From the NCBI GenBank assembly GCA_002405435.1, contig DHLU01000159.1, forward strand, positions 1-14,056: DNA of 14,056 bases, read 5' to 3'. This DNA is from Flavobacteriales bacterium UBA4660 (GTDB lineage: Bacteria; Bacteroidota; Bacteroidia; Flavobacteriales_D; Sanyastnellaceae). The first letter of the stretch is position 1, and the number at the start of each line of letters is the position of its first letter. Shown here one piece after another: positions 6,915 through 14,056 of the stretch. The translations under genes were made by a program, and so were the position numbers. The notes beneath the pieces were generated by a model, which was given only the letters and a program-made list of their open reading frames with translations, did not search any database and had not been told where the DNA came from.

Positions 6915-8759
6915 TCAGTGCTCTACCACAATTCGTTGCCAGGTATGGCCCGTCCTGAGCAGGTAGGTGCCTGATGCCAGGTTGGCTACGCTGAGCCGGT
7001 TTACCCCTGTTGAAGCCGTCCATTGGCGCAGTATGTTTCCCGCCAAGTCTGTCAGTACCAGGGGCACTCCCGTTTCAGCCGCAGTGACATGGATGCATTC
7101 GTCGGCCGGGTTAGGCCAGGGTTGCGTGGCGCTTGCAGTATCGGTAGGCGCGGCAACGCCGGGTAGCACGCCGATATTGAGCCTCACGATCGGCACCTGG
7201 GTCAGGTAGAACCAGTTTAGATTTGAAAAAAAATGTATCCAGCTGCTGAAGGGGTCGGCGACTCCGTTTGTGCCCACCAGCATCTGATCGGCGGGTGCAA
7301 GGCATCCGACGACCGCGAGGTACGCATGTCCGTTATCCAGTCCCACCGGTGTATCAAACGGCAAGTGCACAAGATTGAGTTGTCCGGCCCCATTGACCAT
7401 CTCAGGCGTGATGGTGACCCAATCTGACACTGCGAGCAGCCCGGCATTGATCGCAGTGTCAACGGAAAATTCATAGAGTGCTGCATAGATATTGGTTCCG
7501 ACCGATGAACCCACCGCGAGGGCTGCACTCACTGAATAAGCCCACGTGCCCGCTGCTGTGGCGAGGTAGATATTGCCGATTTCATATCCTTCGTCAGCAA
7601 ATGCCTCCTGGGGAACGATGACGCCCTTTACCGGACCTTTGTCCCGGGCGTAGGTAACATCGGTGATGGCAAACCGAACCGTATCGCGGTTGTCTTCCTC
7701 CGACTCCTCCGCTTCATTTTGGTAGACTTCATAGGCAAGGCTATAGCCTCCCGTGATGCCCGGCATGTTGTAGGCACCGGTCTCCAGCAAGGCCTGCTCC
7801 ATGGTCAGCAGCGTAAGGGTTTCAGGCGAATTGCCGCTATACAGCTGGCTGCCGTCTGCATCGCGGATGACCGTTACCTGCAGCCCTACGCCCGTTTGCG
7901 TTTCAGCACCGTAGTTGTGCGCGCGGGCCGAGCAGGTGAGCTGAGGAGCAAACTCATCGGGATAAAGGCCGTACTCCATGTCTTCAAATCCCGTAGGATG
8001 GTCGGCCGCATCGAAATCGAAATCACCATAGCCGGGGTCTGATATAAACAGGTTGTTGGCATCGAGTTCTACAACCGCCACGTCGTCGAGCATCCAGAAA
8101 TAGTACTGTCCCTCAAAGACAAAACGAATTTGCACGGCGGCCTGCAGGGCGGCAAGGGTCGTTATGTTGATGCGCACGCCGGCATCCTTTTCAGTCTCTT
8201 CATTAATAATAAGGGTGTCTGACCAAACGGTTTGCCAGTCGCTGCCGCCGGTGCGCAACTCAACGCGCATATCCGCCTGATAGTTTTTCGCATACTGTGT
8301 GAATGTAATGCCCACTTTGTCATACGCCGAAAGGTCAATCTCCGGCATTTCCAGCACGGCGAGATGCGGCCCCGGTGCCTCACCACTGCCGAGATTGCCG
8401 CAGGGGCCCTCGGGATCATCCCACCAGTTGCTGTCGAAAATGACAAAGCCGTCCGACCAGGTTTCACTTTCCAGTGGCGCGCCTGTTGTGCCATCCGGGA
8501 GGCACGAACCCCGCGTGCCCACATCGTTTGAGGGTGAAGTGTCCGGACCGCGGTATTCCCAAAAGGCAACGCCGCCGTTCTCCTGGTTCACCCAATCTTC
8601 GGGTATCCCATTCTCAAAGGTTTCTTCCCAGATAACAGACTCGCGCAGCGGCGGCGGCGCCTCACCGAGTAGCGTGTGGGTTACCCTCAAGCCCGCCGGT
8701 TCCTGGGCAAACAGGCCGGGGCTGAGCAGCAGAAGCAACACGGGTAAGCAATGTTTCAT
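6915..8759 (-). CDS. Secreted protein with MAM-like (choice-of-anchor J) region and T9SS type A sorting domain
   Basis: This 614-residue protein opens with a signal peptide (MKHCLPVLLLLLSPGLFAQ). Residues about 43-235 run from WEETFENGIPEDWVNQ to YYFWMLDDVAVVEL, the pattern of MAM-like or choice-of-anchor J jelly-roll domains common in Bacteroidota surface proteins. A middle beta-rich part (about 235-540) is unassigned, with segments like those in T9SS-exported adhesins. Residues 547-614 are a type IX secretion sorting domain, with PWPNPADECIHV, then LVLTDLAGNILRQW, then LASGTYLLRTG near the end. The protein should cross the outer membrane and be released or anchored on the surface. It starts 48 bases after the phosphopantetheinyl transferase stop with no clear promoter element of its own, so it may be read from that promoter. 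The ligand is unknown. Confidence 0.88.
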   Translation of the reverse strand: MKHCLPVLLLLLSPGLFAQEPAGLRVTHTLLGEAPPPLRESVIWEETFENGIPEDWVNQENGGVAFWEYRGPDTSPSNDVGTRGSCLPDGTTGAPLESETWSDGFVIFDSNWWDDPEGPCGNLGSGEAPGPHLAVLEMPEIDLSAYDKVGITFTQYAKNYQADMRVELRTGGSDWQTVWSDTLIINEETEKDAGVRINITTLAALQAAVQIRFVFEGQYYFWMLDDVAVVELDANNLFISDPGYGDFDFDAADHPTGFEDMEYGLYPDEFAPQLTCSARAHNYGAETQTGVGLQVTVIRDADGSQLYSGNSPETLTLLTMEQALLETGAYNMPGITGGYSLAYEVYQNEAEESEEDNRDTVRFAITDVTYARDKGPVKGVIVPQEAFADEGYEIGNIYLATAAGTWAYSVSAALAVGSSVGTNIYAALYEFSVDTAINAGLLAVSDWVTITPEMVNGAGQLNLVHLPFDTPVGLDNGHAYLAVVGCLAPADQMLVGTNGVADPFSSWIHFFSNLNWFYLTQVPIVRLNIGVLPGVAAPTDTASATQPWPNPADECIHVTAAETGVPLVLTDLAGNILRQWTASTGVNRLSVANLASGTYLLRTGHTWQRIVVEH

Positions 8760-8807
8760 GGCCGCGTGGGTGAGTGGGTGAGAGCAGGGGTATGCATGGC
8801 AGTCAGT

Positions 8808-9431
8808 TCATGCGCGTGTGCACAGACAGTGGTGTCCGCTGAAGACATGGTGTACAAGTGTAAAATCTTTTTCCCCATGTACGCCGGTGTAGTGTGCACT
8901 TATGCTTTCATCGCCTGGGTCAAAAGGCTGCACGGCGATATCGCGCGCGAAGTGAATGCGTTCTCCGTAATACTTAAACACCGCTTCTTTGGCCGCCCAG
9001 ATGATGGTAAGCGCCTGCAGCGGCGTTTCTGCATTGTCGCAAAAGGCCAGTTCGGCCTCCGAACAAAATTTTTTCCTGATCCGCAAAAGTTTCGGGTCAG
9101 GATGTTGGATGTCCATACCCACCGGAACCGATGCCAGGGCAATGCCCGCCAGGCCGTCTCCGTGGCTGATGCTGATGTATTCCGGTCCGATTACCTCCGG
9201 TTTGCCGGTCGGGAGGTATGCGAGTTCGTTTACCCCGGCTATCTTGAGCAGCCGCTGGAGAACCACCCATTCAATCTGCCTTTTTACATGGCGTATGTGT
9301 TCCGGCACCTGACCTGATTCCACGGCCGCGCGCACCAGCCCGTTCCAGCCGGAGTCATCGCGGTACCGCGCCAGAAAAATTTCCAGGTTGGGCGCCGGTC
9401 TCAGGTGCAGTATGGGGGGAGTATCGTGCAT
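8808..9431 (-). CDS. 4'-phosphopantetheinyl transferase superfamily protein (Sfp-type)
   Basis: From the ATG at 9431 the protein has 207 residues. It carries the Sfp-type signature motifs: ISISHGDG at 86-93, VGMDIQ at 104-109 with D107 as metal ligand, and WAAKEAVFKYYG at 145-156 with K148 and E149. These enzymes move the phosphopantetheine arm of CoA onto a serine of an acyl or peptidyl carrier protein in the cytoplasm, activating fatty-acid, polyketide or peptide synthesis. No carrier protein or synthase lies in the window, so the partner is unknown. A TTG start at 9443 would add four residues but overlaps the TACCTTGC promoter element at 9440-9447, so I choose the ATG. The gene diverges from ahcY across only 56 bases, and I recall the same pairing in other Bacteroidota genomes. 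Confidence 0.9.
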   Translation of the reverse strand: MHDTPPILHLRPAPNLEIFLARYRDDSGWNGLVRAAVESGQVPEHIRHVKRQIEWVVLQRLLKIAGVNELAYLPTGKPEVIGPEYISISHGDGLAGIALASVPVGMDIQHPDPKLLRIRKKFCSEAELAFCDNAETPLQALTIIWAAKEAVFKYYGERIHFARDIAVQPFDPGDESISAHYTGVHGEKDFTLVHHVFSGHHCLCTRA

Positions 9432-9462
9432 TTGGAGTGGCAAGGTAACGCGGGTATCTTTG
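9431..9462 (+). promoter_or_regulatory. Promoter for ahcY (TTTG - 20 bases - TATCTTTG)
   Basis: TTTG at 9431-9434 and TATCTTTG at 9455-9462, separated by 20 bases, fit both parts of the Bacteroidota -33/-7 promoter consensus. The start codon at 9488 lies 25 bases downstream, giving a short leader. This is the best two-part promoter in the window. Confidence 0.6.
9440..9447 (-). promoter_or_regulatory. Candidate -7 element for the phosphopantetheinyl transferase
   Basis: The minus strand reads TACCTTGC, eight bases before the ATG at 9431. It is the one-T-short variant of TAnnTTTG seen at other starts in the window. It lies only seven bases from the ahcY -7 element on the other strand. Confidence 0.35.
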
Positions 9463-9487
9463 CCTCCCTGATTTTCAGAACATTCTC

Positions 9488-10825
9488 ATGAAAAATTCCA
9501 CTATGAATACGCCCACACAAACAGCTAACAAATTGAAGTACAAGGTAAAAGACATCTCTCTGGCCGAATGGGGCCGCAAGGAAATCAAGCTGGCAGAAGC
9601 CGAGATGCCCGGCCTGATGGCCCTGCGCGAAGAGTTTGGTGCTTCCAGACCGTTGGCCGGAGCCCGCATTGCAGGCTGCCTGCACATGACCATTCAAACG
9701 GCCGTGCTGATTGAAACGCTCAAGGAGCTTGGCGCTGAGGTGTCATGGAGTTCCTGCAATATTTTTTCTACCCAGGACCACGCCGCCTCTGCGATAGCCG
9801 CCGCGGGAATTCCTGTGTATGCTTGGAAGGGCATGAATGCCGAAGAGTTTGACTGGTGCATTGAGCAAACCCTATTTGCCTTCGATGGCGAAAAACCGCT
9901 CAACATGATCCTCGATGACGGCGGTGACCTGACCAACATGGTTTTCGATAAGTTCCCCGAGTTGGTGCAAGGCATCAGAGGGCTTTCGGAAGAAACCACC
10001 ACGGGCGTGCTGCGACTCAACGACCGCATGAAAAACGGCTCTCTGCCCATGCCGGCGATCAACGTAAACGATTCGGTAACCAAGAGCAAGTTTGACAACA
10101 AATACGGTTGTCGTGAATCTCTGGTAGATGCCCTGCGCCGCGCCACAGACCTCATGATGGCCGGAAAAGTGGCAGTCGTTGCCGGCTATGGTGATGTAGG
10201 AAAAGGAAGCGCCGATTCGCTCCGCAATGCCGGTGTTCGCGTGATTGTATCTGAAATCGATCCGATCTGTGCGCTGCAGGCCGTAATGGAAGGCTATGAA
10301 GTGAAACGCATGGACGATGCCGTTAAAGAGGCTGATATTGTTGTAACGGCTACGGGTAACTGCGACATTATTATGGAGCAGCATTTCCGTGCGATGAAGC
10401 ACAACGCCATCGTATGCAACATCGGTCACTTCGACAATGAAATCGACATGGCGTGGCTCAATGGCAACTACGGCCACACTATGGACACCATTAAACCACA
10501 GGTTGACAAATACACCATCGAAGGCAAAGACATCATTGTGCTGGCCGAAGGACGTCTCGTAAACCTCGGTTGCGCGACCGGTCATCCCTCTTTTGTGATG
10601 AGCACATCATTTACCAACCAGGTACTCGCCCAGATAGAGTTGTGGAGCAACCACAAAAACTACGAGAATAAGGTATATGTACTTCCCAAGCACCTCGATG
10701 AGAAAGTAGCCATGCTTCACCTTGCGAAGGTGGGTGCCCAGCTCGATGTGCTCAATAAAAAACAGGCTGACTACATCGGCGTGAAAGTGGAAGGTCCGTT
10801 CAAAAATGACGAATACCGCTATTAA
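9488..10825 (+). CDS. ahcY: Adenosylhomocysteinase (S-adenosyl-L-homocysteine hydrolase)
   Basis: This 445-residue protein is a clear SAH hydrolase, the NAD-dependent enzyme that splits S-adenosylhomocysteine into adenosine and homocysteine, clearing the product inhibitor of methyltransferases. Diagnostic segments are [17 protein letters not shown] (62-78), DDGGDLTN (143-150), the catalytic-lysine segment [13 protein letters not shown] (192-204), the NAD-binding loop [14 protein letters not shown] (233-246), and the C-terminal KNDEYRY. The roughly 40-residue insertion seen in many bacterial and plant enzymes is absent, so this is the shorter, human-like form. An alternative start at 9503 ([10 protein letters not shown]) is equally plausible; the alignment-relevant part begins around residue 15. 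The enzyme is cytosolic. Its promoter is divergent from the phosphopantetheinyl transferase, and a strong terminator follows 22 bases after the stop. Confidence 0.97.
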   Translation: MKNSTMNTPTQTANKLKYKVKDISLAEWGRKEIKLAEAEMPGLMALREEFGASRPLAGARIAGCLHMTIQTAVLIETLKELGAEVSWSSCNIFSTQDHAASAIAAAGIPVYAWKGMNAEEFDWCIEQTLFAFDGEKPLNMILDDGGDLTNMVFDKFPELVQGIRGLSEETTTGVLRLNDRMKNGSLPMPAINVNDSVTKSKFDNKYGCRESLVDALRRATDLMMAGKVAVVAGYGDVGKGSADSLRNAGVRVIVSEIDPICALQAVMEGYEVKRMDDAVKEADIVVTATGNCDIIMEQHFRAMKHNAIVCNIGHFDNEIDMAWLNGNYGHTMDTIKPQVDKYTIEGKDIIVLAEGRLVNLGCATGHPSFVMSTSFTNQVLAQIELWSNHKNYENKVYVLPKHLDEKVAMLHLAKVGAQLDVLNKKQADYIGVKVEGPFKNDEYRY

Positions 10826-10847
10826 GATGTTCAAATGAAAAATTAGA

Positions 10848-10877
10848 GGGGACGAAACTTTCGTCCCCTTTTTTTTT
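10848..10877 (+). terminator. Intrinsic terminator of ahcY
   Basis: The sequence ggggacgaa-act-ttcgtcccc (10848-10868) forms a perfect 9-bp stem with a three-base loop, followed directly by nine Ts (10869-10877). It starts 22 bases after the ahcY stop codon. This is a textbook rho-independent terminator and should isolate ahcY from the sequence to its right. Confidence 0.92.
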
Positions 10878-11597
10878 ACAACAGCCAATGTGACCAATTG
10901 TATATTCGTCAACAATACTGGAACCACCGGCGGTGGCGCTGTATATCTGACCCTCAACACGGCTCCCGTGTTTTCCAATTGTGTATTCGCCAACAACAAC
11001 GGCAATCTTTCGGGAGCGCTATACCTATACCACAACGCGGATCCAATGCTGAACAACTGCATTTTCTGGGGCAACAAAAGCCAGGGAGAAATCTCTAACG
11101 TGACGGTTCAGGACTATATCTGGCATTATTGCAATCCTTCGTTTTACAATTGTGCAGTCGAGGATGGAATGGATTCTTTCACCATGGGCACCAGTTCGGT
11201 AAATGCGTATTCCAACTGTATTGAATCCGATCCCTTGTTTGTAAATCCGACAGCATCCGATGGCTGGTTGACCGATGCATCTTCTGCTTATTGGAATGTG
11301 TTGTCAACCTCACCCTGCCTCGATGCCGGGACAGGCACTGTGCAATCACTCGACCTGGGCGAATTTGACTTCGGAGGCAATCCACGTTTGCAGGGAGCTG
11401 CACTTGATATGGGTGCCTATGAAGGAGGCTTCACACCCAGCCCTGCCGACCTCGACGGAGATTTTTTGGTGACCATCAATGACATTCTGCTGCTCATGGG
11501 ATCTTATGGTTGCCTTTCCGACTGCGGCGTCGCAGACCTCAACGGCGACGGTGTGGTGAACCTGATTGATCTGCTTTCCCTTTTGGCCTGGTGGTGA
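10878..11597 (+). pseudogene. 5'-truncated right-handed beta-helix protein with choice-of-anchor Q and dockerin-like ends
   Basis: The frame is open from 10878, and the first possible start is a GTG at 10890 (235 residues). It has no signal peptide and begins inside a beta-helix coil. Coils TNCIFVNNTGTTGGGAVYL and SNCVFANNNGNLSGALYL repeat every 27 residues (81 bases), and NNCIFWGN starts the next coil. Later, NPRLQGAALDMGAYEG is the choice-of-anchor Q/polymorphic outer-membrane signature. Residues 187-235 hold two Asp-rich repeats (DLDGDFLVTINDILLLMGSYG, then DLNGDGVVNLIDLLSLLAWW) that resemble dockerin type I calcium loops. The stop is natural, so the C-terminus looks complete. Coding starts where the ahcY terminator T-tract ends, with no promoter or ribosome-binding site, so I infer loss of the 5' part and call it non-functional. 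A functional short GTG-started protein is much less likely. Confidence 0.72.
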
Positions 11598-11813
11598 AGG
11601 GCTACACTTTTAAAATCCAATTTTCAGGATTCTGCAGCATGTATGAATGATTTATATGAGTGCAGGAAAGCGGTACTTCTAAGAAAACGATCCTTAGGTT
11701 GAGATTTGTAGTTTTGGGAACGTTCAGGGCACGTGTATGGGAATAGGGACAAGGAAATGGAAGAAAGGGTGGGCTGCGGTTAAATTATGCTACCTTCGAT
11801 AAAATTTCATCTC
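11598..11813. other. Intergenic region between two broken surface-protein genes
   Basis: These 216 bases contain no credible gene. Only a weak five-base AATCC/GGATT inverted repeat follows the beta-helix stop, so no terminator is called. Near the right end a TACCTTCG element (11791-11798) could be the promoter of the metalloprotease gene. Confidence 0.5.
11791..11798 (+). promoter_or_regulatory. Candidate -7 element for the M43 metalloprotease gene
   Basis: TACCTTCG matches TAnnTTTG with one mismatch and lies 15 bases before the ATG at 11814. No clear -33 TTTG was found. Confidence 0.3.
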
Positions 11814-12597
11814 ATGAAGTTCATTACTACATTCCCGGCCTGCATGGTATTCGCCTTTGGCCTCAATGCTCAACATTCTTGTGGATCGGATCTTTTTTAA
11901 CCTTGATTTGGAAAACATCGGGTTTATGGGCGGAGGATCTGATTACATTGACTATGTCAATGCTAATGCAGGACAGGCCTACGAGGACTATATCGTGCCT
12001 GCCGTGGTACACGTAATGTACGATGACAATGATATTATCCTGTCTGAGTCAGAAATTGAACAAGCGATTTCAAACCTCAATTATTATTTGCAGAATATCA
12101 CTGATTCGCACATTCAAGTGGACCTTGCCGGAATTGATCCTGATGGAAATTGCACCAACGGTATTGTTTATGTCCCGGTTGAAAATTCCAATGTTGTTCC
12201 GACGTTGGATGAAACCAGTCCGTTCCCGTGTGCTATAGCGGACGTTCAACTGAAGGACCTAAATCGCTGGGATGTTTATCACTACCTAAACATATGGATC
12301 GTAGGCGGCATTTTTGATCCTGATGGCACTGGATGTGACGGACCGGTAACTATCGGTGGATATTCAATCCCAATGGGTCTCGATTATCCGGAGCATGACG
12401 GAATTGTGATGTTTTCAGAAGTATTGTTGGCCGATTTTCCAGATCCCACACACCTCGTGCATGAATTTGGTCATTATTTAAGCCTCTACCACCCTTGGGG
12501 CCCGGGGGGTCAACCTGCGAGGGCAGTTGTCATGCCCCTTCGGATTGTCTGTTATTGGGGGACAGGGTATGTGACACAAACCCGTGCGCATTGGTGA
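11814..12597 (+). pseudogene. M43 (cytophagalysin/pappalysin) metalloprotease, N-terminal and catalytic half, frameshifted
   Basis: The natural start is the ATG at 11814, giving a signal peptide and mature start MKFITTFPACMVFAFGLNAQ then HSCGSDLF, followed by TAA at 11898-11900. The protein continues in the next frame as NLDLENIGFMGGGSDY. Removing one T from the T6 run at 11893-11898 restores a single frame. Downstream, IVPAVVHVMYDDND and the H-E-F-G-H-Y-L-S-L-Y-H zinc motif (12460-12492) fit the M43 HExxHxxxxxH protease family of secreted Bacteroidota enzymes. Just after the zinc motif the frame is lost again at the G6 run 12504-12509, and this frame runs out of homology until its stop at 12597. 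The reading then continues in the frame of the next entry. Either the gene is decayed or the sequence carries homopolymer errors; the catalytic residues themselves are intact. Confidence 0.8.
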
Positions 12598-13502
12598 TGG
12601 GTTCAACCAATTGTGGAGATGACAACTTTTGTGAAGGTTGTGCAAATTATGAAGAAGGTCTACTTCCATATCCGACATGGTCATATATGTCGTATTACTT
12701 TTCCTGCCACACGAATTTTTCTGATGGACAGATACTCAGAATGCACTGGTATTTGGAATCGTATAGGAGTGAGTTGATCTCAGAGCCAAATTTGATTCAA
12801 ACAGGCGTGAATTATTTTTTAAGCATAGCTTCGGTAGACCTTTCACAGAATTGTTCGGACATTTGTGGTGGAGTACTTTTCGCTAATATTGAATTTTCAG
12901 GCGAACTAAATAACCTTGTGCTTTCATGGACCGATCCAAATGATCAAGTAGTGGCCACGACTCCTATGGCAATGGATGTATGTGGGGGAAACTATACCAT
13001 ATCGGTAAACGATCCCGAAGGTTGTCAAATATCCCAGGATATTTCGGTGCCGCAAATCTCCCAATGCTGTTCCGAATTAATTTTTGTAGAGAATGTGTTT
13101 CCATTTGGACTTCATCTGACTTCTGAAAACCAGGCATTTTTTAGTGCCCTTATGTCTTCCGGCCCAAACTCATTTGGCGATGACCTGATAGTGGAGTCCG
13201 GCGTCGATTGGGCTTTTAACAACGGGGAGTGTTTTTTTTATCCGGAAACGTCTATGGTCATCAGGGAAGAAGCTTTGGCAAGTTTTAGCAACTCAACGCT
13301 GCAAGGGTGTAATTCGAAATGGCAGGGAATTCAGATTGAATCTTCAACCGCAACGGAAGCCTTACCCGGAGGGCTGGGTATGAACGATTGTGTGGTGAAA
13401 GATGCTCTGGTGGCTATCTATACATCAGATTCCAATCACGAATCTATTGACGGAAATACCGAATTGGCCCGGTCACCCTACCTCAGCAAGGAAACGCTCT
13501 AA
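12495..13502 (+). pseudogene. M43 metalloprotease, C-terminal half with SprB-like repeat and beta-helix start (continuation after frameshift)
   Basis: This frame takes over from the catalytic half at the G6 run (12504-12509); adding one G joins them as YHPWGPGGSTCEGSC. It supplies the family's next landmarks: GDRVCDTNP, the C-rich CGDDNFCEGCANYEE, and the Met-turn SYMSYYFSCHTNFSDGQILRM (Met codon at 12687). It therefore belongs to the same protein. After about residue 110 come a SprB-like repeat (LVLSWTDPNDQVVATTPMAMDVCGGNYTISVNDPEGC) and then a right-handed beta-helix start (FSNSTLQGCNSKWQGIQIES). The helix breaks off after about two coils and passes within a few codons into SPYLSKETL, then an in-frame TAA at 13500-13502. 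No independent start signal precedes this part, so it should not be read as a separate gene. Confidence 0.75.
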
Positions 13503-13829
13503 TTGGTGGCCGACCGTACCGACCTCTTTCCACACCCCGTGGCACTTGAGATATTCATTGCCAATCCCGATGTGCTTCGTGACAACCGGTTCATGGACTA
13601 TCTGGCCACCAAAACGGATCCAATGCCGGTATATATGATCAACATCTTGCTTACCAGCCGCGATCAGGTTACTATGCGAGCTCTTATTATTAACAACCTG
13701 CGCATCAGTGAATCGGCATGGAATCAGGCTGAAGGTCGGTTGGTTCGTGCCACCCAATTTACGCCCGGGGGTTCTTCTCAAGAGCTGTTGGAAATGCTCG
13801 AAACTATGCAATGGCTTACCACCGAATAG
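13503..13829 (+). pseudogene. C-terminal tail segment of a large extracellular protein, between in-frame stops
   Basis: The same frame continues straight through the TAA at 13500 as LVADRTDLFPHPVALEIFIANPDVLRDNRFMDYLATKTDPMP and onward for 108 residues to a TAG at 13827-13829. With the preceding SPYLSKETL it makes one typical unit (SPYLS-x-x-x-L...NPD-x-L-x-D) of the helical tails I know from very large T9SS-exported Bacteroidota proteins. The unit spans the stop codon, so the TAA interrupts a domain rather than ending one. The only start available after it is a TTG with no promoter. I read this as remnant coding sequence, not an independent gene. Confidence 0.65.
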
Positions 13830-13832
13830 CTC

Positions 13833-14056
13833 ATGATAGAGTATTATCTGGGCCGGGGCAACACCGTTCTTGCCCAAGCGCGATATGACGACCTGCCTGA
13901 CCGATTGGATTTGGATCCAAAGGCTGAACGCGATTGGGAAATCTACCACGCATGGCTAAATCTGGGCATTGGCCTGGCCGAATCAGGGAGGCACTGGGAC
14001 GACTTGAACGCTACTGAGTTAGCTACGCTGGAAACGCTGGCTACGACCCGCTGGAT
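13833..14056 (+). pseudogene. Continuation of the large-protein C-terminal tail, open to right edge
   Basis: After the TAG at 13827 the same frame stays open to the window end: MIEYYLGRGNTVLAQARYDD and 54 further residues, rich in Leu, Ala and Trp and apparently helical (EIYHAWLNLGIGLAESGRHWDDLNATELATLETLA). The pattern, including the aspartate-rich ATELATLETLA segment, continues the same tail type. In homologues I would expect a T9SS sorting domain beyond the edge. An ATG at 13833 exists, but there is no promoter-like element before it, so I treat it as part of the broken upstream gene. An intact short gene cannot be excluded without the missing sequence. Confidence 0.55.

Noticed and set aside
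9432..9443. TTG start at 9443 for the phosphopantetheinyl transferase
   Set aside because: The codon lies inside the TACCTTGC promoter-like element, and a good ATG follows four codons later at 9431.
9872..10585. 237-codon minus-strand open frame antisense to ahcY
   Set aside because: It is a shadow of the strongly conserved ahcY reading frame, with no recognisable domain, promoter element or codon pattern of its own.
10890..11100. Tandem DNA repeat in the beta-helix fragment
   Set aside because: The 81-base similarity between 10894-10921 and 10975-11002 reflects the 27-residue coil repeat of the encoded beta-helix, not a separate DNA repeat element.
13500..13829. Stop-codon recoding (TAA/TAG read as Gln) to keep the tail open
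   Set aside because: Conserved genes in this window (ahcY, GH3, EamA, VWA) end at family-typical positions with TAA, so TAA works as a normal stop. The adjacent frameshifts make simple decay or sequence error the better explanation.
1..14056. New defence, CRISPR or mobile-element system
   Set aside because: I saw no repeat-spacer array, transposase, integrase, nuclease-helicase cluster or terminal inverted repeats. The only accessory content is the broken surface-protein genes at the right end.

Overview
The window looks like a chromosomal piece of a Bacteroidota bacterium, most likely from the Flavobacteriales/Cryomorphaceae-like part of the phylum. The evidence is a DUF2480 protein next to polA, a GH3-family protein, a secreted protein ending in a type IX secretion (T9SS) sorting domain, an M43 metalloprotease of the cytophagalysin type, and TAnnTTTG-like -7 promoter elements just upstream of many start codons. 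No close relative was searched, so the placement rests on these family-level traits.

Layout, left to right. Bases 1-5946 are all minus strand and, read in transcription order, hold a GH3-family adenylate-forming enzyme followed 3 bases later by a secreted von Willebrand A (VWA) protein; a uridine kinase; an ArsC/Spx-family protein overlapping an EamA/DMT transporter by ATGA; then a DUF2480 protein followed 13 bases later by the start of DNA polymerase I, cut by the left edge. The 283-base gap at 755-1037 carries degenerate intergenic repeats. A YitT-family membrane protein (plus strand) diverges from GH3 and converges on a secreted T9SS substrate, which lies downstream of a 4'-phosphopantetheinyl transferase (minus strand). 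The transferase diverges from ahcY (adenosylhomocysteinase), which ends in a strong intrinsic terminator at 10848-10877.

From 10878 to the right edge the content changes to broken surface-protein genes. First is a right-handed beta-helix/dockerin-like fragment with no N-terminus, starting directly at the T-tract of the ahcY terminator. Second is an M43 metalloprotease with a SprB-like repeat and the start of a beta-helix, split by two single-base shifts in homopolymers (T6 and G6). It runs into a C-terminal tail of the kind found in very large Bacteroidota extracellular proteins, interrupted by an in-frame TAA and an in-frame TAG. By eye the protease part is more AT-rich than its surroundings. 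This end is an accessory, decaying or badly assembled stretch.

The housekeeping genes cover nucleotide salvage (udk), the methyl cycle (ahcY), carrier-protein activation (phosphopantetheinyl transferase) and DNA replication/repair (polA). I see no RNA genes, CRISPR arrays, insertion sequences or new defence-like system. The most useful second looks are the degraded surface-protein end and the near-leaderless promoter pattern.
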